A stretch of DNA of 64,000 nt from Paramecium octaurelia (lineage: Eukaryota; Ciliophora; Oligohymenophorea; Peniculida; Parameciidae). The position numbers and the translations under genes were made by a program. Location of the stretch: positions 59,095 to 123,094 of the forward strand of contig CAJJDP010000127.1 of NCBI GenBank assembly GCA_905182995.1. The letters run 5' to 3'. Under the pieces are notes generated by a model. The model made no database searches and was not told the origin of the DNA. It saw only the letters and a list, made by a program, of their open reading frames with translations. How positions within the stretch are numbered: position 1 is the stretch's first letter; each line of letters opens with the position of its first letter. This document shows, piece by piece, positions 13,334-24,994 of the stretch.

Positions 13334-13877
13334 ATGAATCAATTTCGATAAGAAGATAATTAAAAATAAGAGATCTAAGATGATAATCTAATGTTTAATA
13401 TAATTTTTATTTTATAGAAGGCAAATACCAAACTATAGTAGGTTTCTGCCCATTGCAAATATAAACAGAATCATGAAAAAGGCACTCCCTGAAAATGCAA
13501 AGATTGCCAAAGATGCTAAAGAAACTGTTTAAGAATGTGTTTCAGAGTAAGCAATAATTAAATAGATAGATTCATATCATTCATAACATCAGAGGCTTGC
13601 GAAAAATGTAAGAATGAGAAAAGGAAAACAATAAATGGGGAAGACTTATTGTATGCTATTAACACATTGGGTTTTGAAAGTTATGTTGATATATTAAAAC
13701 TCTATTTAAATAAATATAGAGAGGTATGATTTGCATAACATTGAATAGGCAGTTAAGGCGGTAGAGGGTACAACAGGAGCAACAAATTAAAAAAGGAAAA
13801 GACAAAATTCATCTGATGATGATGAAGATGATGATGAAGAAGATGAAGAAGATAACGATGATGATGATCAATCCTGA
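13334..13877 (+). CDS. NF-YB/HAP3 CCAAT-binding transcription factor subunit
   Basis: Histone-fold subunit B of the trimeric CCAAT-binding factor NF-Y. The model is 156 aa with three introns: 13393-13417 (25 nt), 13547-13569 (23 nt) and 13724-13748 (25 nt). The core is almost textbook: [17 protein letters not shown], then [39 protein letters not shown] and [14 protein letters not shown]. These include the DNA-contacting LPIAN and the NF-YC dimer surface. The C-terminus is an acidic run of Asp and Glu (13817-13869). Splicing the third intron joins YRE to the tail and removes an in-frame TGA. A partner NF-YA or NF-YC is not in this window. Confidence 0.95.
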
Positions 13878-14675
13878 ACATTTATTTAGATATAATGTTA
13901 ATATGTTTATTTATTCAAGTCTAATCTTCATTTTAATTAAATTACAATATTCAAAGTTCAACATTTTTATTGTTAAATTATCTATAGAAAGTCTGAATGG
14001 GTATTGTATATAATAGACTGTATTAATAGTCTCTTGAGTTTGTATAGAATTCCAAATCATTAAAATTTCATTCAACTTAATTAACAAAAGGTCACTATTT
14101 TATTTATAATAAGAATATTTTTAGTGACCGAATAATTTACAAATTCAAGCTGTTTAAATTATCCAGAGAGGTTTGAATTTGAATCTTTGAAAAACCTGTT
14201 ACTTGTTACATTTAACATGGATTTGGCATTAGTCCTCCAATTTTTGCATAAAAAAGTAAAAAATATTTAAATTATGTGAGTATTAAATTTTTGTCATACG
14301 ACTGAAAATGTTGATAATTGAATTTTTATTTTTATATTAAAGTTATTAGAAAAAGCAAAAGATAATCAAGATGTACAAATCTAATCGCTTAATTTTATTT
14401 TTTAGCCACCTTTAAAAAATACTAAAGTTAGGAGTTATTTTTATCTCTTTAAATTTGTTAAAGTGCTAAGATAAAGTTATGAATCTCAGTTACTTTTGGG
14501 AGTAGTGAGAGGAATAGCTCTAAATGATAGGTTGTTTTGGTTTGTTAGAAGTAGATCAAGAAAAATGGATTTAGCTCTAATTTATAATTAAATTTATAGT
14601 TTATAAAGATGAGGAAGTGGAATAGTAATGATATTTTAGTTTGTGTAAATATATTGATGATTAATATATAAAATA
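13878..14675. other. Intergenic region upstream of the HEAT-repeat gene
   Basis: AT-rich spacer between NF-YB and the first copy of the HEAT-gene start. The part from 14302 onward is repeated exactly at 15637-16010. No gene, RNA or clear regulatory motif could be supported in it. Confidence 0.5.
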
Positions 14676-15635
14676 ATGAATTTCACAATAAATGAAATAC
14701 GGAGATCGGGTACTCATGTAAAATAATTTATTATGACAGACAGAAGAAGAACTCAATTAACTAACATTGGATGAGAACATGGGGGAGTTGAGAAGAGCAC
14801 AATACATTCTTTAGAGAGGTCATCCAATTTAAAAATATGCAGTATGATGGATTATAATTAGATTTACTCGAACCTCCATAAGCTATTTAAGGTGAGCGGA
14901 TTTAGTTTGTTATTTCCGATAATCAATGAGGATTTAGTGAAGCAAGATGAAGACACGATTGCAATAGCTATTAAAGAATTGTTGATGATTGCAAAACAGA
15001 TGAAAGAGTAGGAGCAATAGATGTTGCTCAATTAGACGTTTCATTTTATGAAGAATTACAATTTGAAATTGGCAGAAGGATGGTTTGAGTTATTTGAAAT
15101 GTTGTATTGTTGTGACATTCACAATTCAATAAGATTGATAGATGAGTTAACTGATATTGAGGCAGAGACATATTGGAGATTGAGAGGAGCTCGATTGCTA
15201 CAGTACATCCCGTAGATCGAGAGAATACAATTACTTTGCATGGATAAGGATCCTCAGGTAAGGTTTGAGATTGTGAAGACAATCTAGATTGTTTACTGTA
15301 GTTTTACTCCTGAGAAGTTTAGTACTTATTTGTAAATGAAGGTATATAAATAATATAACAATGAAGATTTTTGAGTTGATTTATGATTATGAAGTACAAG
15401 TAAGGATGGCAGCAATTGAGATGTTTTTTATGGTTTAATCTCATTTATAAGATAGGGAAAAAATGATAACAAAATAATTCTTTGAATTCCTAAGTTCCCA
15501 GAATGTATAAATTATAACAATAATGTCAAGAATTTGTGGGAAAGTATTAATGGAAATCATGGATGTAAAACCTGATATTTAAAAATTTCTAAAAGTGTTC
15601 ATTTCATTTGCTGAAAACTCAAATGAGGAATATCG
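14302..15635 (+). repeat. First unit of an exact 1,334-bp direct duplication (probable contig overlap)
   Basis: Bases 14302-15635 recur at 15637-16970 with no difference that I could find by eye. The units are separated by a single N at 15636. The N and the identity indicate two contig ends that overlap but were joined by a gap character rather than merged. This is not a biological tandem repeat. The unit carries the 5' part of the HEAT-repeat gene. Confidence 0.9.
14676..15635 (+). pseudogene. Truncated assembly duplicate of the HEAT-repeat gene 5' part
   Basis: Identical to the first part of the gene at 16011-18294: same ATG and the same three introns, offset by 1335 bases. It is cut off at the N (15636) within codons for EEYR. 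It should not be counted as a gene of its own. In the real genome one copy probably exists. Confidence 0.85.
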
Positions 15636-15636
15636 N

Positions 15637-16970
15637 CTGAAAATGTTGATAATTGAATTTTTATTTTTATATTAAAGTTATTAGAAAAAGCAAAAGATAA
15701 TCAAGATGTACAAATCTAATCGCTTAATTTTATTTTTTAGCCACCTTTAAAAAATACTAAAGTTAGGAGTTATTTTTATCTCTTTAAATTTGTTAAAGTG
15801 CTAAGATAAAGTTATGAATCTCAGTTACTTTTGGGAGTAGTGAGAGGAATAGCTCTAAATGATAGGTTGTTTTGGTTTGTTAGAAGTAGATCAAGAAAAA
15901 TGGATTTAGCTCTAATTTATAATTAAATTTATAGTTTATAAAGATGAGGAAGTGGAATAGTAATGATATTTTAGTTTGTGTAAATATATTGATGATTAAT
16001 ATATAAAATAATGAATTTCACAATAAATGAAATACGGAGATCGGGTACTCATGTAAAATAATTTATTATGACAGACAGAAGAAGAACTCAATTAACTAAC
16101 ATTGGATGAGAACATGGGGGAGTTGAGAAGAGCACAATACATTCTTTAGAGAGGTCATCCAATTTAAAAATATGCAGTATGATGGATTATAATTAGATTT
16201 ACTCGAACCTCCATAAGCTATTTAAGGTGAGCGGATTTAGTTTGTTATTTCCGATAATCAATGAGGATTTAGTGAAGCAAGATGAAGACACGATTGCAAT
16301 AGCTATTAAAGAATTGTTGATGATTGCAAAACAGATGAAAGAGTAGGAGCAATAGATGTTGCTCAATTAGACGTTTCATTTTATGAAGAATTACAATTTG
16401 AAATTGGCAGAAGGATGGTTTGAGTTATTTGAAATGTTGTATTGTTGTGACATTCACAATTCAATAAGATTGATAGATGAGTTAACTGATATTGAGGCAG
16501 AGACATATTGGAGATTGAGAGGAGCTCGATTGCTACAGTACATCCCGTAGATCGAGAGAATACAATTACTTTGCATGGATAAGGATCCTCAGGTAAGGTT
16601 TGAGATTGTGAAGACAATCTAGATTGTTTACTGTAGTTTTACTCCTGAGAAGTTTAGTACTTATTTGTAAATGAAGGTATATAAATAATATAACAATGAA
16701 GATTTTTGAGTTGATTTATGATTATGAAGTACAAGTAAGGATGGCAGCAATTGAGATGTTTTTTATGGTTTAATCTCATTTATAAGATAGGGAAAAAATG
16801 ATAACAAAATAATTCTTTGAATTCCTAAGTTCCCAGAATGTATAAATTATAACAATAATGTCAAGAATTTGTGGGAAAGTATTAATGGAAATCATGGATG
16901 TAAAACCTGATATTTAAAAATTTCTAAAAGTGTTCATTTCATTTGCTGAAAACTCAAATGAGGAATATCG
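15637..16970 (+). repeat. Second unit of the exact 1,334-bp duplication
   Basis: Second copy of 14302-15635. It runs without a break into the rest of the HEAT-repeat gene, so this copy is the one to use for the gene model. Confidence 0.9.
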
Positions 16971-18294
16971 AATTAACTTTGCCTACAATTTCCCTGCCAT
17001 TCTCCAAATCTTAAAGGGGGATTACTATGACTAACTAAAAGAAACTTATTTGCGATTGTTGCAATTTGATACATCGACTCAAGTTAGGAACTTACTCCTG
17101 GCAAGCATCCCAGATGTGATCTCTACTTTAAAAATTCATAAGACTCAATCATTGATACCTATGATTCGTAAAATGCTAGATCATCCGATAATATAATACA
17201 ATCTATATTCAATAATCTATGCTCTCTGGCCAAGCTATGATTAACAGGAACAATTGATTCTATCAGTAACAATTATTTAAAATGACATAGAAAATGTTGG
17301 TGAATGATATACTCATAGACTTAGTTAAGTAGATTCATTGTAAGGCCAGTGTTATGTTATTAGAGTAATTACTAAAGTAAAACTGCATTATATATACAGA
17401 GACTTCACGAGTTCTTCCAATAATGCGATGCTTATCTGTTATTGCTGTCTCCCCTGATGAATTTATTGTCAGCAGATCCCTAAAATATCAGAACATTGTC
17501 AGCTCAGAATTTAGCATATCTTGCTTATCATGATCAGTAATGGAAACATCTCTATGTCATAGATCTATAAACAGTCAAATGATAAACTTGTGTATGAACA
17601 GTAACAAGTTCAGAATGCGTATCTGTTACATTGAATTCATATCTTAAACTATTGATCTATGTTCTAAGAGATATTTCCATCTCAACAATTTCATTAGCAT
17701 ATTGGCACTAAGTCAAGATAAGATCTTCGATGTACGTATTAAACTAAGTCGTATCATGAAAAAGATATAGACAATAATTTTAGACAATGATGAGACTGCA
17801 TGCATTGCATATGATCAAGCTATTAAACAGCTTTCACGGGAACCAATCATCAAAGAAGTAAATAGTAATCTCATTGAGTGTAGATTCTTAAGCAAAATGA
17901 ATCATTGTAATTTTCTTTTGGAGATGATCTACTAAAAGAATAAAAAGAACATTTATGCTTTGCCAGAATTTCAGCTGATGATATTGATGCTATTGAAAAA
18001 AATGAACACACTGGATCCATTTCACCATTTATTATTAAGTCTAAGAATGGATATGCACATAGTAGAAAACGTTCGTCTGTCACTCGACAACCCATCAATA
18101 GATCTTAACCAAATGCTTCATTTACTTAAAAACTTACTCAAATTTAAACTAAATACAATCCTATCAAAATTTCAGATGACATGAGTCGTAGAACTTCTGT
18201 TCCTCCTGTTCCTGGTCGAAAATTACAACTCGCTCTAAAACCAACCAATACTCAATTCAAACCCAAATTAAACTAATAACGATTGAGAAAATGA
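16011..18294 (+). CDS. HEAT-repeat protein resembling PP2A/PP4 regulatory subunits
   Basis: A 696-aa model with eight introns: 16053-16074, 16177-16196, 16677-16701, 17266-17290, 17377-17399, 17447-17472, 17537-17562 and 17858-17883. The product is a run of paired helices typical of HEAT repeats. The pattern DPQVRFEIVKTIQIVY and the later SNKFRMRICYIEFIS recall the PR65/A subunit of PP2A and PPP4R1, scaffolds that hold a phosphatase catalytic subunit. This is by pattern, not by a diagnostic motif. The C-terminal 130 residues are a Ser/Arg/Gln-rich tail. Two introns are less certain: 16677-16701 has an AAG acceptor, and 17447-17472 could start nine bases earlier. Summed intron lengths keep one frame from start to stop, which supports the model. 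Confidence 0.8.
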
Positions 18295-18312
18295 ATAATA
18301 TATTATTATTAA

Positions 18313-19542
18313 ATGGACCCTGTACCAAAAAAGAAAAAGTCTGTCTCTTCCAAATAAGACAAATCCCAAGCAGGCAGTGTCAAATCTAAGAAGTAATAGC
18401 CTCCTGGTGAAATTTTGGAATAATAAAGTATACTACAATTCAAATGTTAGATTCATAACATGATCTTCAAATTGATGACCATCAATAGCATGATCCCTTT
18501 ATTCCTCCTCCCATTTAAACATAAGTCAAAGTTTGCATTCATCACAATCTCCCATTCCAGTTTTTCTGTGAAGCATGTGAAGATCCAATTTGTTAACAAT
18601 GCACCATCCTAGGCCCTCACAATACTTAACTACATAGAATTAATAGATTAAGTGATTCATTCAAATTGCGATGTGCTAAAATTGAAGAATCAATAAAAGC
18701 CAATCTTTTAGGGAAAAGGGAATAACTGTTAGCATAAATTCATAGAGTAAATTAACTAATCATTTTTTAGATAGAATATAGAATAGAAGAGATTAAATAT
18801 GTCAAAACCATCATTGAAAGAGATGCAAGAGCTGAATTTGGCGGAGTCTTGGAAAGATTAAAATAGAGTGAAGGATAAAAGCTGGCAATCCTGAGTCATG
18901 AGATATCTGAATTATAAAGGTATATATCTATTGTCATTCTTAGAGATTTGGATAAAATCAATGAAGTGGGATCCTAATTCTATGATCTCAAAGAGATTCC
19001 TGATCCTTGTCCATTCCTTCTGAAATCAAGAAACATTTATGATCTGATTGAATATATGGTTGCAAAACCATTCAAAGTGTAAATTGATGTTTACCCATAT
19101 GATTTACCAAGAGAACTTACTGAATTAAGATTGCAATTACAAAGGGCCTCTGCTTAATAATAATTGATCGAATTCAAAAATGAAATCATTTGGAAATTAC
19201 TAAGTGAAAAATAAATTGATGAAGAAACAATAAAGTAAACTACAAATCTATATAAATTAATAGACAAGAATTGGAAAGACAAGCAAGTGAGGAAATAAAT
19301 GAATGGAGTAAATTGGTTGATAAATTTTCATAAGAATTAAAGAAGTAATAGTTGGTTTGCTATTATTGTGGTTGTAAAATGGAAAAGTAATATGTTAATT
19401 CAGTCTGCGCATAAAATAGACAAGAATAAGATTGTAAAATATATTATTTGACAGTTTAGATGATAAAGTCTTTTGTAATGAATAACCACCATAAAACTAT
19501 CATGGCACTGGTAGGCATTATTTTGCAGATCCAATTTTATGA
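18313..19542 (+). CDS. B-box zinc-finger coiled-coil protein
   Basis: A 367-aa protein starting 18 bases after the preceding stop. Introns: 18428-18450, 18747-18770, 18920-18943, 19235-19263 and 19434-19459. After a basic Lys/Ser leader comes a B-box-like zinc domain (HHNLPFQFFCEACEDPICQQC, then GPHNTQLHRI). It is followed by long coiled coils (KQSEGQKLAILSHEISELQ), then a second Cys/His cluster near the end (CYYCGCKMEKQ, then VFCNEQPPQNYHGTGRHYF). This arrangement is common in ciliate B-box proteins and in TRIM-like scaffolds, but no RING domain is present, so ubiquitin ligase activity is not implied. Two introns are multiples of three and were placed because they restore coiled-coil periodicity. 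Confidence 0.85.
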
Positions 19543-19629
19543 ATCTAAATTATATTTATTGATTTTTTAATATTAAGATTATCTGAATTATTGTCAATTA
19601 TGAATGCATAAATATTAATCTATTAATTA

Positions 19630-20522
19630 ATGAATATTTATTCTATAATCGAAATTATCAAACACACAGAATAGAGAGGGGTAGAATTGCTTATCGATGC
19701 CTTGATTATTGGGATTGAAATAGGGAGAAATAACCTTTAGAACCATGAAAATATAGTTTAAATAGTTGAATCTCTATCAAATTTGAAACGTGATATAGAT
19801 CTGAGTTTTTCTTCCCCTTTCCTTAGGGATGAGATATTTGATAGAGTACTCAATAGGAACGAGAAGGTAAAAACTATTACAAATATATGCAGTTAGAAGA
19901 AATCCTCCTGAGTGTATAAAAACAATGCTAAAAATAACAATTAAAATAATAAACGAATAATTGTAAAATTTGCTCCTAAAATATTGAAAAGAATTCTGAA
20001 AACAAATTTAACGCTGCCTGCTAACATCAATTTCACAAATAATGTGTGGATAATGTATTGGCCCAAGGAATAAATATTAAAATTGGGTTTATATGTCCCA
20101 TATGTGGGTAATCCACCTTGCAAGAGGATATCGAATATTAATTTAAAGCCAACAAAAATTTTAAGACTTCCTGTTGTCCTACTCCTCAATGCAAAAATTA
20201 GTTTTCATATATTGGCCAAGAAATTTATAGATGTTCAAAATGCGAAAAGAAATTTTGTTTAAAATGTTAATCACAGAATCACCCAATCAATCAATGTAAA
20301 GCTGATATCTAAACTCCTAAATTTGAAATAGGTGATAATTACAAGGAATGTCCAAAGTGTTAATTGTGGGTTAAGTAATTGGATTATGAAAAAATATTAC
20401 ATTGTTTGTGCAAATACTCTTTTTGCTTTGGTTGTGGCAATAAGGAAGGAAGTTGCAATTGCAATAAAGATTAAAATATATTATAAAGTATTGCAAAGTC
20501 TTTATATCAGAAAATAAAATGA
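19630..20522 (+). CDS. RING-between-RING (RBR) protein with a degenerate RING2
   Basis: A 288-aa protein with one intron, 19867-19892 (26 nt). RING1 lies at about residues 103-155 (CKICSQNI, then CQHQFHKQC and CPICGQ). IBR lies at 170-225 (CCPTPQC, then YRCSKCEKKFCLKC, HPINQC). A RING2-like module lies at 237-275 (ECPKCQLWVKQLDYEKILHC, then LCKYSFCFGCG). RBR ligases pass ubiquitin through a RING2 cysteine in a GCNHM context. Here the aligned segment is LDYEKILHC, so the catalytic Cys position is not Cys and the adjacent His is lost, while the other zinc ligands remain. The protein may be a catalytically dead or RING1-only ligase. A 100-residue helical N-terminus precedes the domains. Confidence 0.88.
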
Positions 20523-20891
20523 GCTATATAATTAAAATCAATTTGTTGTATTTCATTTTAAATAATTACTGGAGCTCTTAGTTCTTTGTATTTTCTCTGT
20601 GAATACAGTCTATTAGAAATAGGAAATATCAACAAACGAGGATGACTATGTAAATTAAAATATATTTCAAAAAGATGTTTCTAATATACTGAGAAATTTT
20701 AGCGATAAAAAGTGAATAATCTATTTAAATTGAAAGATAAATTTGGGGAATAATCTGAACATCCCAAAACAAAAAGAGTTGAATATAGAGTTTAACCCAT
20801 TTATTGAGAGCAGAAGGTTTTGATTAATCGAATTCATAAGGCAAAACACAAGACAAATAATTGATATAAGAAATAAAATTATATTATAAAA
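20523..20891. other. AT-rich spacer
   Basis: About 370 bases between the RBR gene and the cyclic-nucleotide-binding gene. Nothing beyond A/T-rich DNA was recognised; it should contain the promoter for the gene at 20892. Confidence 0.5.
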
Positions 20892-22515
20892 ATGAATTTA
20901 AGTCTAATATCTGGTGAATAAAGTTCAGATGATAGTGATGAGTCCCCCGAGTAAATTTAAATACATAGGTAAAGAAAGCACCTGTCTGAAATTGATGTAC
21001 TAATTGCTACGTTATAAATTGAACCTAAATAAAGAACTTGGCAACAATTGAAGTTTCTTTGTGATACTCTCGAATCAAATGTCCATTATTTTTCATAATT
21101 ACGTAATAAGCTAACTACTTAAATCCTTATTAAACTAATGGCTACAATTTCTCTAGAATAATTTACTACATTTAATGTAGTATTTAATTAGGGAGAAACT
21201 GGGAGAAAAATGTATATCATATTAAAAGGGGAAGTGGCTGTGCTTATAAAGACAGATGATCAAAATGAGATAGTTCTAAAAGAGGATAATAAAAGAAGAC
21301 GTAAATTCATAGATTTATTTAGGGGGCACAAAGACATTCGATGAATTGATTATGCATAGATTTTCAAACTATAGGGTTGTAGCCTATAAAAAATAATATG
21401 ACTATTTCGGTGAAATAGCAATTGAGCAAAGGATTCCTCGCACAGCTACTGTAATTGCTAAAGAGCCTTGTACTTTGGCAATAATAACTTTTGATGCATA
21501 TTAATCAATACTAAGCGAATTATAGGCAGATAATTTGTAATTAAGACAAGTGGTGATAGCTAGAATGTATCCCTTTAGTTTATTGAATGAATAACAGTTT
21601 TAATAGATCTTACACAATTATGAAGAACTCAATATACAAGGAGGTTGTTTGTTATATAGAGAACAATAGAATGCAGATGCATTATATCTAGTGATTAAGG
21701 GAGAAGTGTTGGTCCAGATTAAAGAATTAGTTGATAATGCAGCTGCTTAGATTCAAGAACAAAAATACTTTGTAAATTTCTAGAAGTAACAGAGAATCAA
21801 AAATATTGGTTTATTTGGAATAGGACAAATTGTTGGAGATTATGAATTGTATTTAAATAAGAAATACAAACATAAATTGATCAGAAGAACTATATCAATA
21901 GTTAAAAGTGATTCCAAAATAATTAGGATTCCAATTAAATAATTTGTAGATGTAATAGAACATGGATTATCAGCAAAATGGTTGTTGCGTTATTTGAATG
22001 AGAAGTATGAATAGAAGGAATAGTTACCAATATTGTAATTGAAGGATGAGTAGGAGAATAGGAAAGTTTAATCATTCGTATCACCTCAATTCAAAAAAAT
22101 GATACTTAGATTGAAGAGACATCATGATCATAATAAAATCTCAAGTGATCGATACTAATAGGTCAATTATAAATAGACTTTGGAGGATGATAACAATGAG
22201 TAATAGTTTACTGGATTAAAGAAGGAAATCAATTATTAAGATAAATCAGTGCTTAAATATCTTGCAAAGGATTAGGTATTACATAAGAGAAAAAGTAATA
22301 CTTTGACTGGCTTTAGTATTGAGAAGTTTGCTTCAACTTTAAAATCAAGAGTTAAAGTTACTAAATTGTTAACTCAAATAGATGAAGAGTCAACTTGTTA
22401 TAGGTTTCATTCTACTCCAACTAAAACAAATGGATTTTCATTTAAACAGGCAAAAACTCTTACTAATATTCAATCTCCCTAATATAAATTCAACTAAACA
22501 TTCAAATTGAATTGA
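20892..22515 (+). CDS. Protein with two cyclic-nucleotide-binding domains
   Basis: A 533-aa protein with one intron, 21301-21322 (22 nt). The first CNB domain (about residues 70-205) has the beta-roll (MYIILKGEVAVLI) and a canonical phosphate-binding cassette, YFGEIAIEQRIPRTATV, with the Gly-Glu and Arg that hold the cyclic phosphate. A second CNB-like fold follows (ALYLVIKGEVLVQI, then FGIGQIVGDYELYL) but lacks the Arg-Ala/Thr-Ala cassette, so it may not bind nucleotide. The last 160 residues are basic and low in complexity. There is no kinase domain, channel segment or dimerisation/docking motif. It could be a cyclic-nucleotide sensor or scaffold, possibly linked to ciliary signalling by inference only. 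Confidence 0.88.
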
Positions 22516-23598
22516 CTATTATTTATTTATCAATTTTATAAATATAAATAATAATCAATTTGACTTAAACCAGTTAATTGCAATAAACTAATTAATAGTA
22601 CAATTTTATTAATAAAAATCAAAAAGTAAATGGTATATATTATCACAGATGTGCATTCAAATATAATCAATTTTGTTCAAAGAATTGAGTACTGAATATC
22701 AAAATCTTCAATTCTTGGATATTATTATACATACAGATGAAAAATTAAGTTATCAATATACAAAATTAAATATTTCATATCACAGCCTCTAATAGATGCA
22801 GTCTTGAATTTTCAGAATATCGAAATTAAATTGTTTACTAATAAATTATTTTTATTCAATTATAGAAAAAGTAACTTAGAAAGAATATTGAAAGATATTG
22901 ATTTCAAATCAATTGGTTTAATATATATTTGCAATATTAATTAAGATGAAATGAATAAAAGTATAAATAATAAAAATAAATATTAACATAAATCAATCTA
23001 TGCCTCTTTTTATTAAAATTAATTAATTTATATTTCTAATTTATCAATTAGACAACAAGGATGCTTGTAGGAACACAATTTTAAAATAGACGCATTTCTT
23101 TTTATCAAATGAAGTAACTTAATTATCCTATTCATTTACATAATTCACTAAGGAGTAACCTCATTTTGAAGGGCGGATCAACTTGAAATGTTATTCCAAC
23201 CTCAATTAATACTAATTGATTATGTAATAAATAAAATTCATTAAACCTTATTAAATAAAATAGTAAATATTTTGAAAATCCCAAATTATAAAAATTCCAA
23301 TCTATTCATTTTGTATATAACTCTATTTAGAATTACCATTGAGATTTTCGATTTTTTAGATTGATTTTATTTAAAATGCCAATGTTATAAGTAAGTCTAG
23401 AGTATATTTGATGGAGTACTAAGTAAATCTAGTATTGACGTTGATAATTTTTAAACATAATTCTCATTAAGTCTGATACTTGCATAAAATAGAAAAATAC
23501 AAATATCTAGTTTATTCTGTAGTTTGAAAATTTGTCAAAATATTTAAAGTGAGATCCTGAATACTTTATATAATTTTATCTTCATTTATAAAATTTCA
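22516..23598. other. AT-rich region with gene-like fragments
   Basis: No intact gene. Short plus-strand frames around 22690-22810 (QNLQFLDIIIHTDEK) and 22887-23110 look protein-like but are broken by TGA and switch frame without GT-AG signals. I read this as a decayed gene or chance coding-like DNA. The right end carries the promoter of the helix-turn-helix gene. Confidence 0.35.
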
Positions 23599-24227
23599 AT
23601 GATACATTCTGAAGAGGAGAGTATAAATAGTTTTACGCCTGAATCGTAATATTCATCTGTTATCTTTAGATAAGAGTAAAACCCTGAAGAACATAAAAAT
23701 AAGGACTCCAAAAAATATGCCATAATTGATTAATCAATTCGTATTCAATTACTACGCCGTATACTTTCGAAATAGGCTACAATAAAGGATGCTGCTAAAG
23801 AGTTTGGTGTTAATTTTTCAACTGCAAAAGCAATATTGCAAACTTATAGAAAGGAAGGAAGAATTGGAAAGAAAAAAACAAGAGAAAGGAATAAGACCAA
23901 ATAGGAATCGGGAGAAAATAGTTCCCCTAGAAAGATTTAATCTATGTATAACCTAGAATAGCCTTAATAAATGAGAGCAATATCTCCAGAATAGAAACCT
24001 TAAATACCACAAATTTAACCGATATTCCCCGTGATGAGTTCTCCAAATTTAGATAATAATGGGGCTTAGATAGCTTTAGCACTTTGCTAAAGAGAATTGG
24101 CTCAATAAAAATTAATTAATTTCTAATTATTGATGATGATTCAAGTAACCTAGAATCTTTATTAATTTAGAACTTCAAAAATATTTCACAATTATAAGTC
24201 AAAGAAGAACCCAATATAATTAATTGA
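23599..24227 (+). CDS. Helix-turn-helix protein, paralogue of the gene at 10578-10988
   Basis: A 200-aa protein with one intron, 24145-24170 (26 nt). After an acidic/Ser-rich leader comes a basic helix-turn-helix: IRIQLLRRILSKQATIKDAA, then KEFGVNFSTAKAILQTYRK and a very basic GRIGKKKTRERNKTK. The same DAA/STAK pattern is in the gene at 10578-10988. The rest is Pro/Gln/Ser-rich, ending in a helical segment (LALCQRELAQQKLINFQLL). It looks like a small DNA-binding regulator or a domesticated transposase HTH. The conserved HTH supports both frame and start. Confidence 0.85.
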
Positions 24228-24287
24228 ATTATAAGTAAATTTTATTATTTATTTATCCATCGTTTTATATATATACAATATTAATAA

Positions 24288-24960
24288 TCACTATTATTAT
24301 GGAGCTCTTTCTGCTGATTGTAATTCCTCTAGTGTATTTAATTAAATCTACTTTTACCTATTGGCATTTTTTTAACAAAGAATAACATTGCAATAGTTAT
24401 TGCAATCATGAAGAAATACTAATTTTGATAGATTGATGATAAGCTCAACTCATCCTCTTTCTATTGAAATATTTTATACGCAATTACTTCAAAGTAATCT
24501 TTTCTTTAGATGATCTCAAATAGCATTGAATCCCTTGTTTGTATTCTTTATTATTTAGTTTATTATTGTTATTTAGGCTTTTATCTTGATATTGGGTGAA
24601 TTTTTGACACAGAAACATTTGTACCTTTATTGCTTGTGTATACATCAATAAATGCTGATTCATAAACAAAATATTTAGAATGAATCTCTAAGAAGTATCT
24701 ACCATTTGGAATATTATAACTAACAATAATGTTGAACAGTGTACAATGCAAAGATCCCATTTTTTTAGGTGTATGTTTCGTATTATCCATAATTGAGTGT
24801 TACTTTGAGAATTGGATCATCCTGTACAAATTCTCTTTGTAATTCTTTAAAAAATAAAGGAGAGTGCATTACAATACAATACCTTGCCTTCAATTTTGGA
24901 TTAGGCAGCAAAAACAATCATGGGAAATGCAAGGAACAGTAGATGATGAAAAATGGCCAT
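24288..24960 (-). CDS. EMC7-like ER membrane protein
   Basis: A 196-aa secretory-pathway protein with introns 24845-24872 (28 nt, AAG acceptor), 24720-24744 (25 nt) and 24329-24357 (29 nt). It has a signal peptide (MAIFHHLLFLAFPMIVFAA), then SKIEGKV and a beta-sandwich region with KNGIFAFYNIPNGRYFLEI. The latter matches the DGSFVVHDIPSGSYVVEV region of ER membrane complex subunit 7. One transmembrane helix follows near the C-terminus (YFFMIAITIAMLFFV), with a short tail. EMC inserts membrane proteins into the ER. The 25-nt intron was decisive, because without it the conserved block breaks between two frames. Confidence 0.82.
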
Positions 24961-24994
24961 TTAATATATAATATATATTTGTTATAATTTGAAA

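Noticed and set aside
15046..16617. Two identical 78-codon minus-strand frames
   Set aside because: They are antisense to the HEAT-repeat gene and appear twice only because of the N-joined duplication.
17377..17562. Frameshifts or decay in the middle of the HEAT-repeat gene
   Set aside because: Three GT..AG micro-introns (23, 26 and 26 nt) restore a single frame with good HEAT-like sequence.
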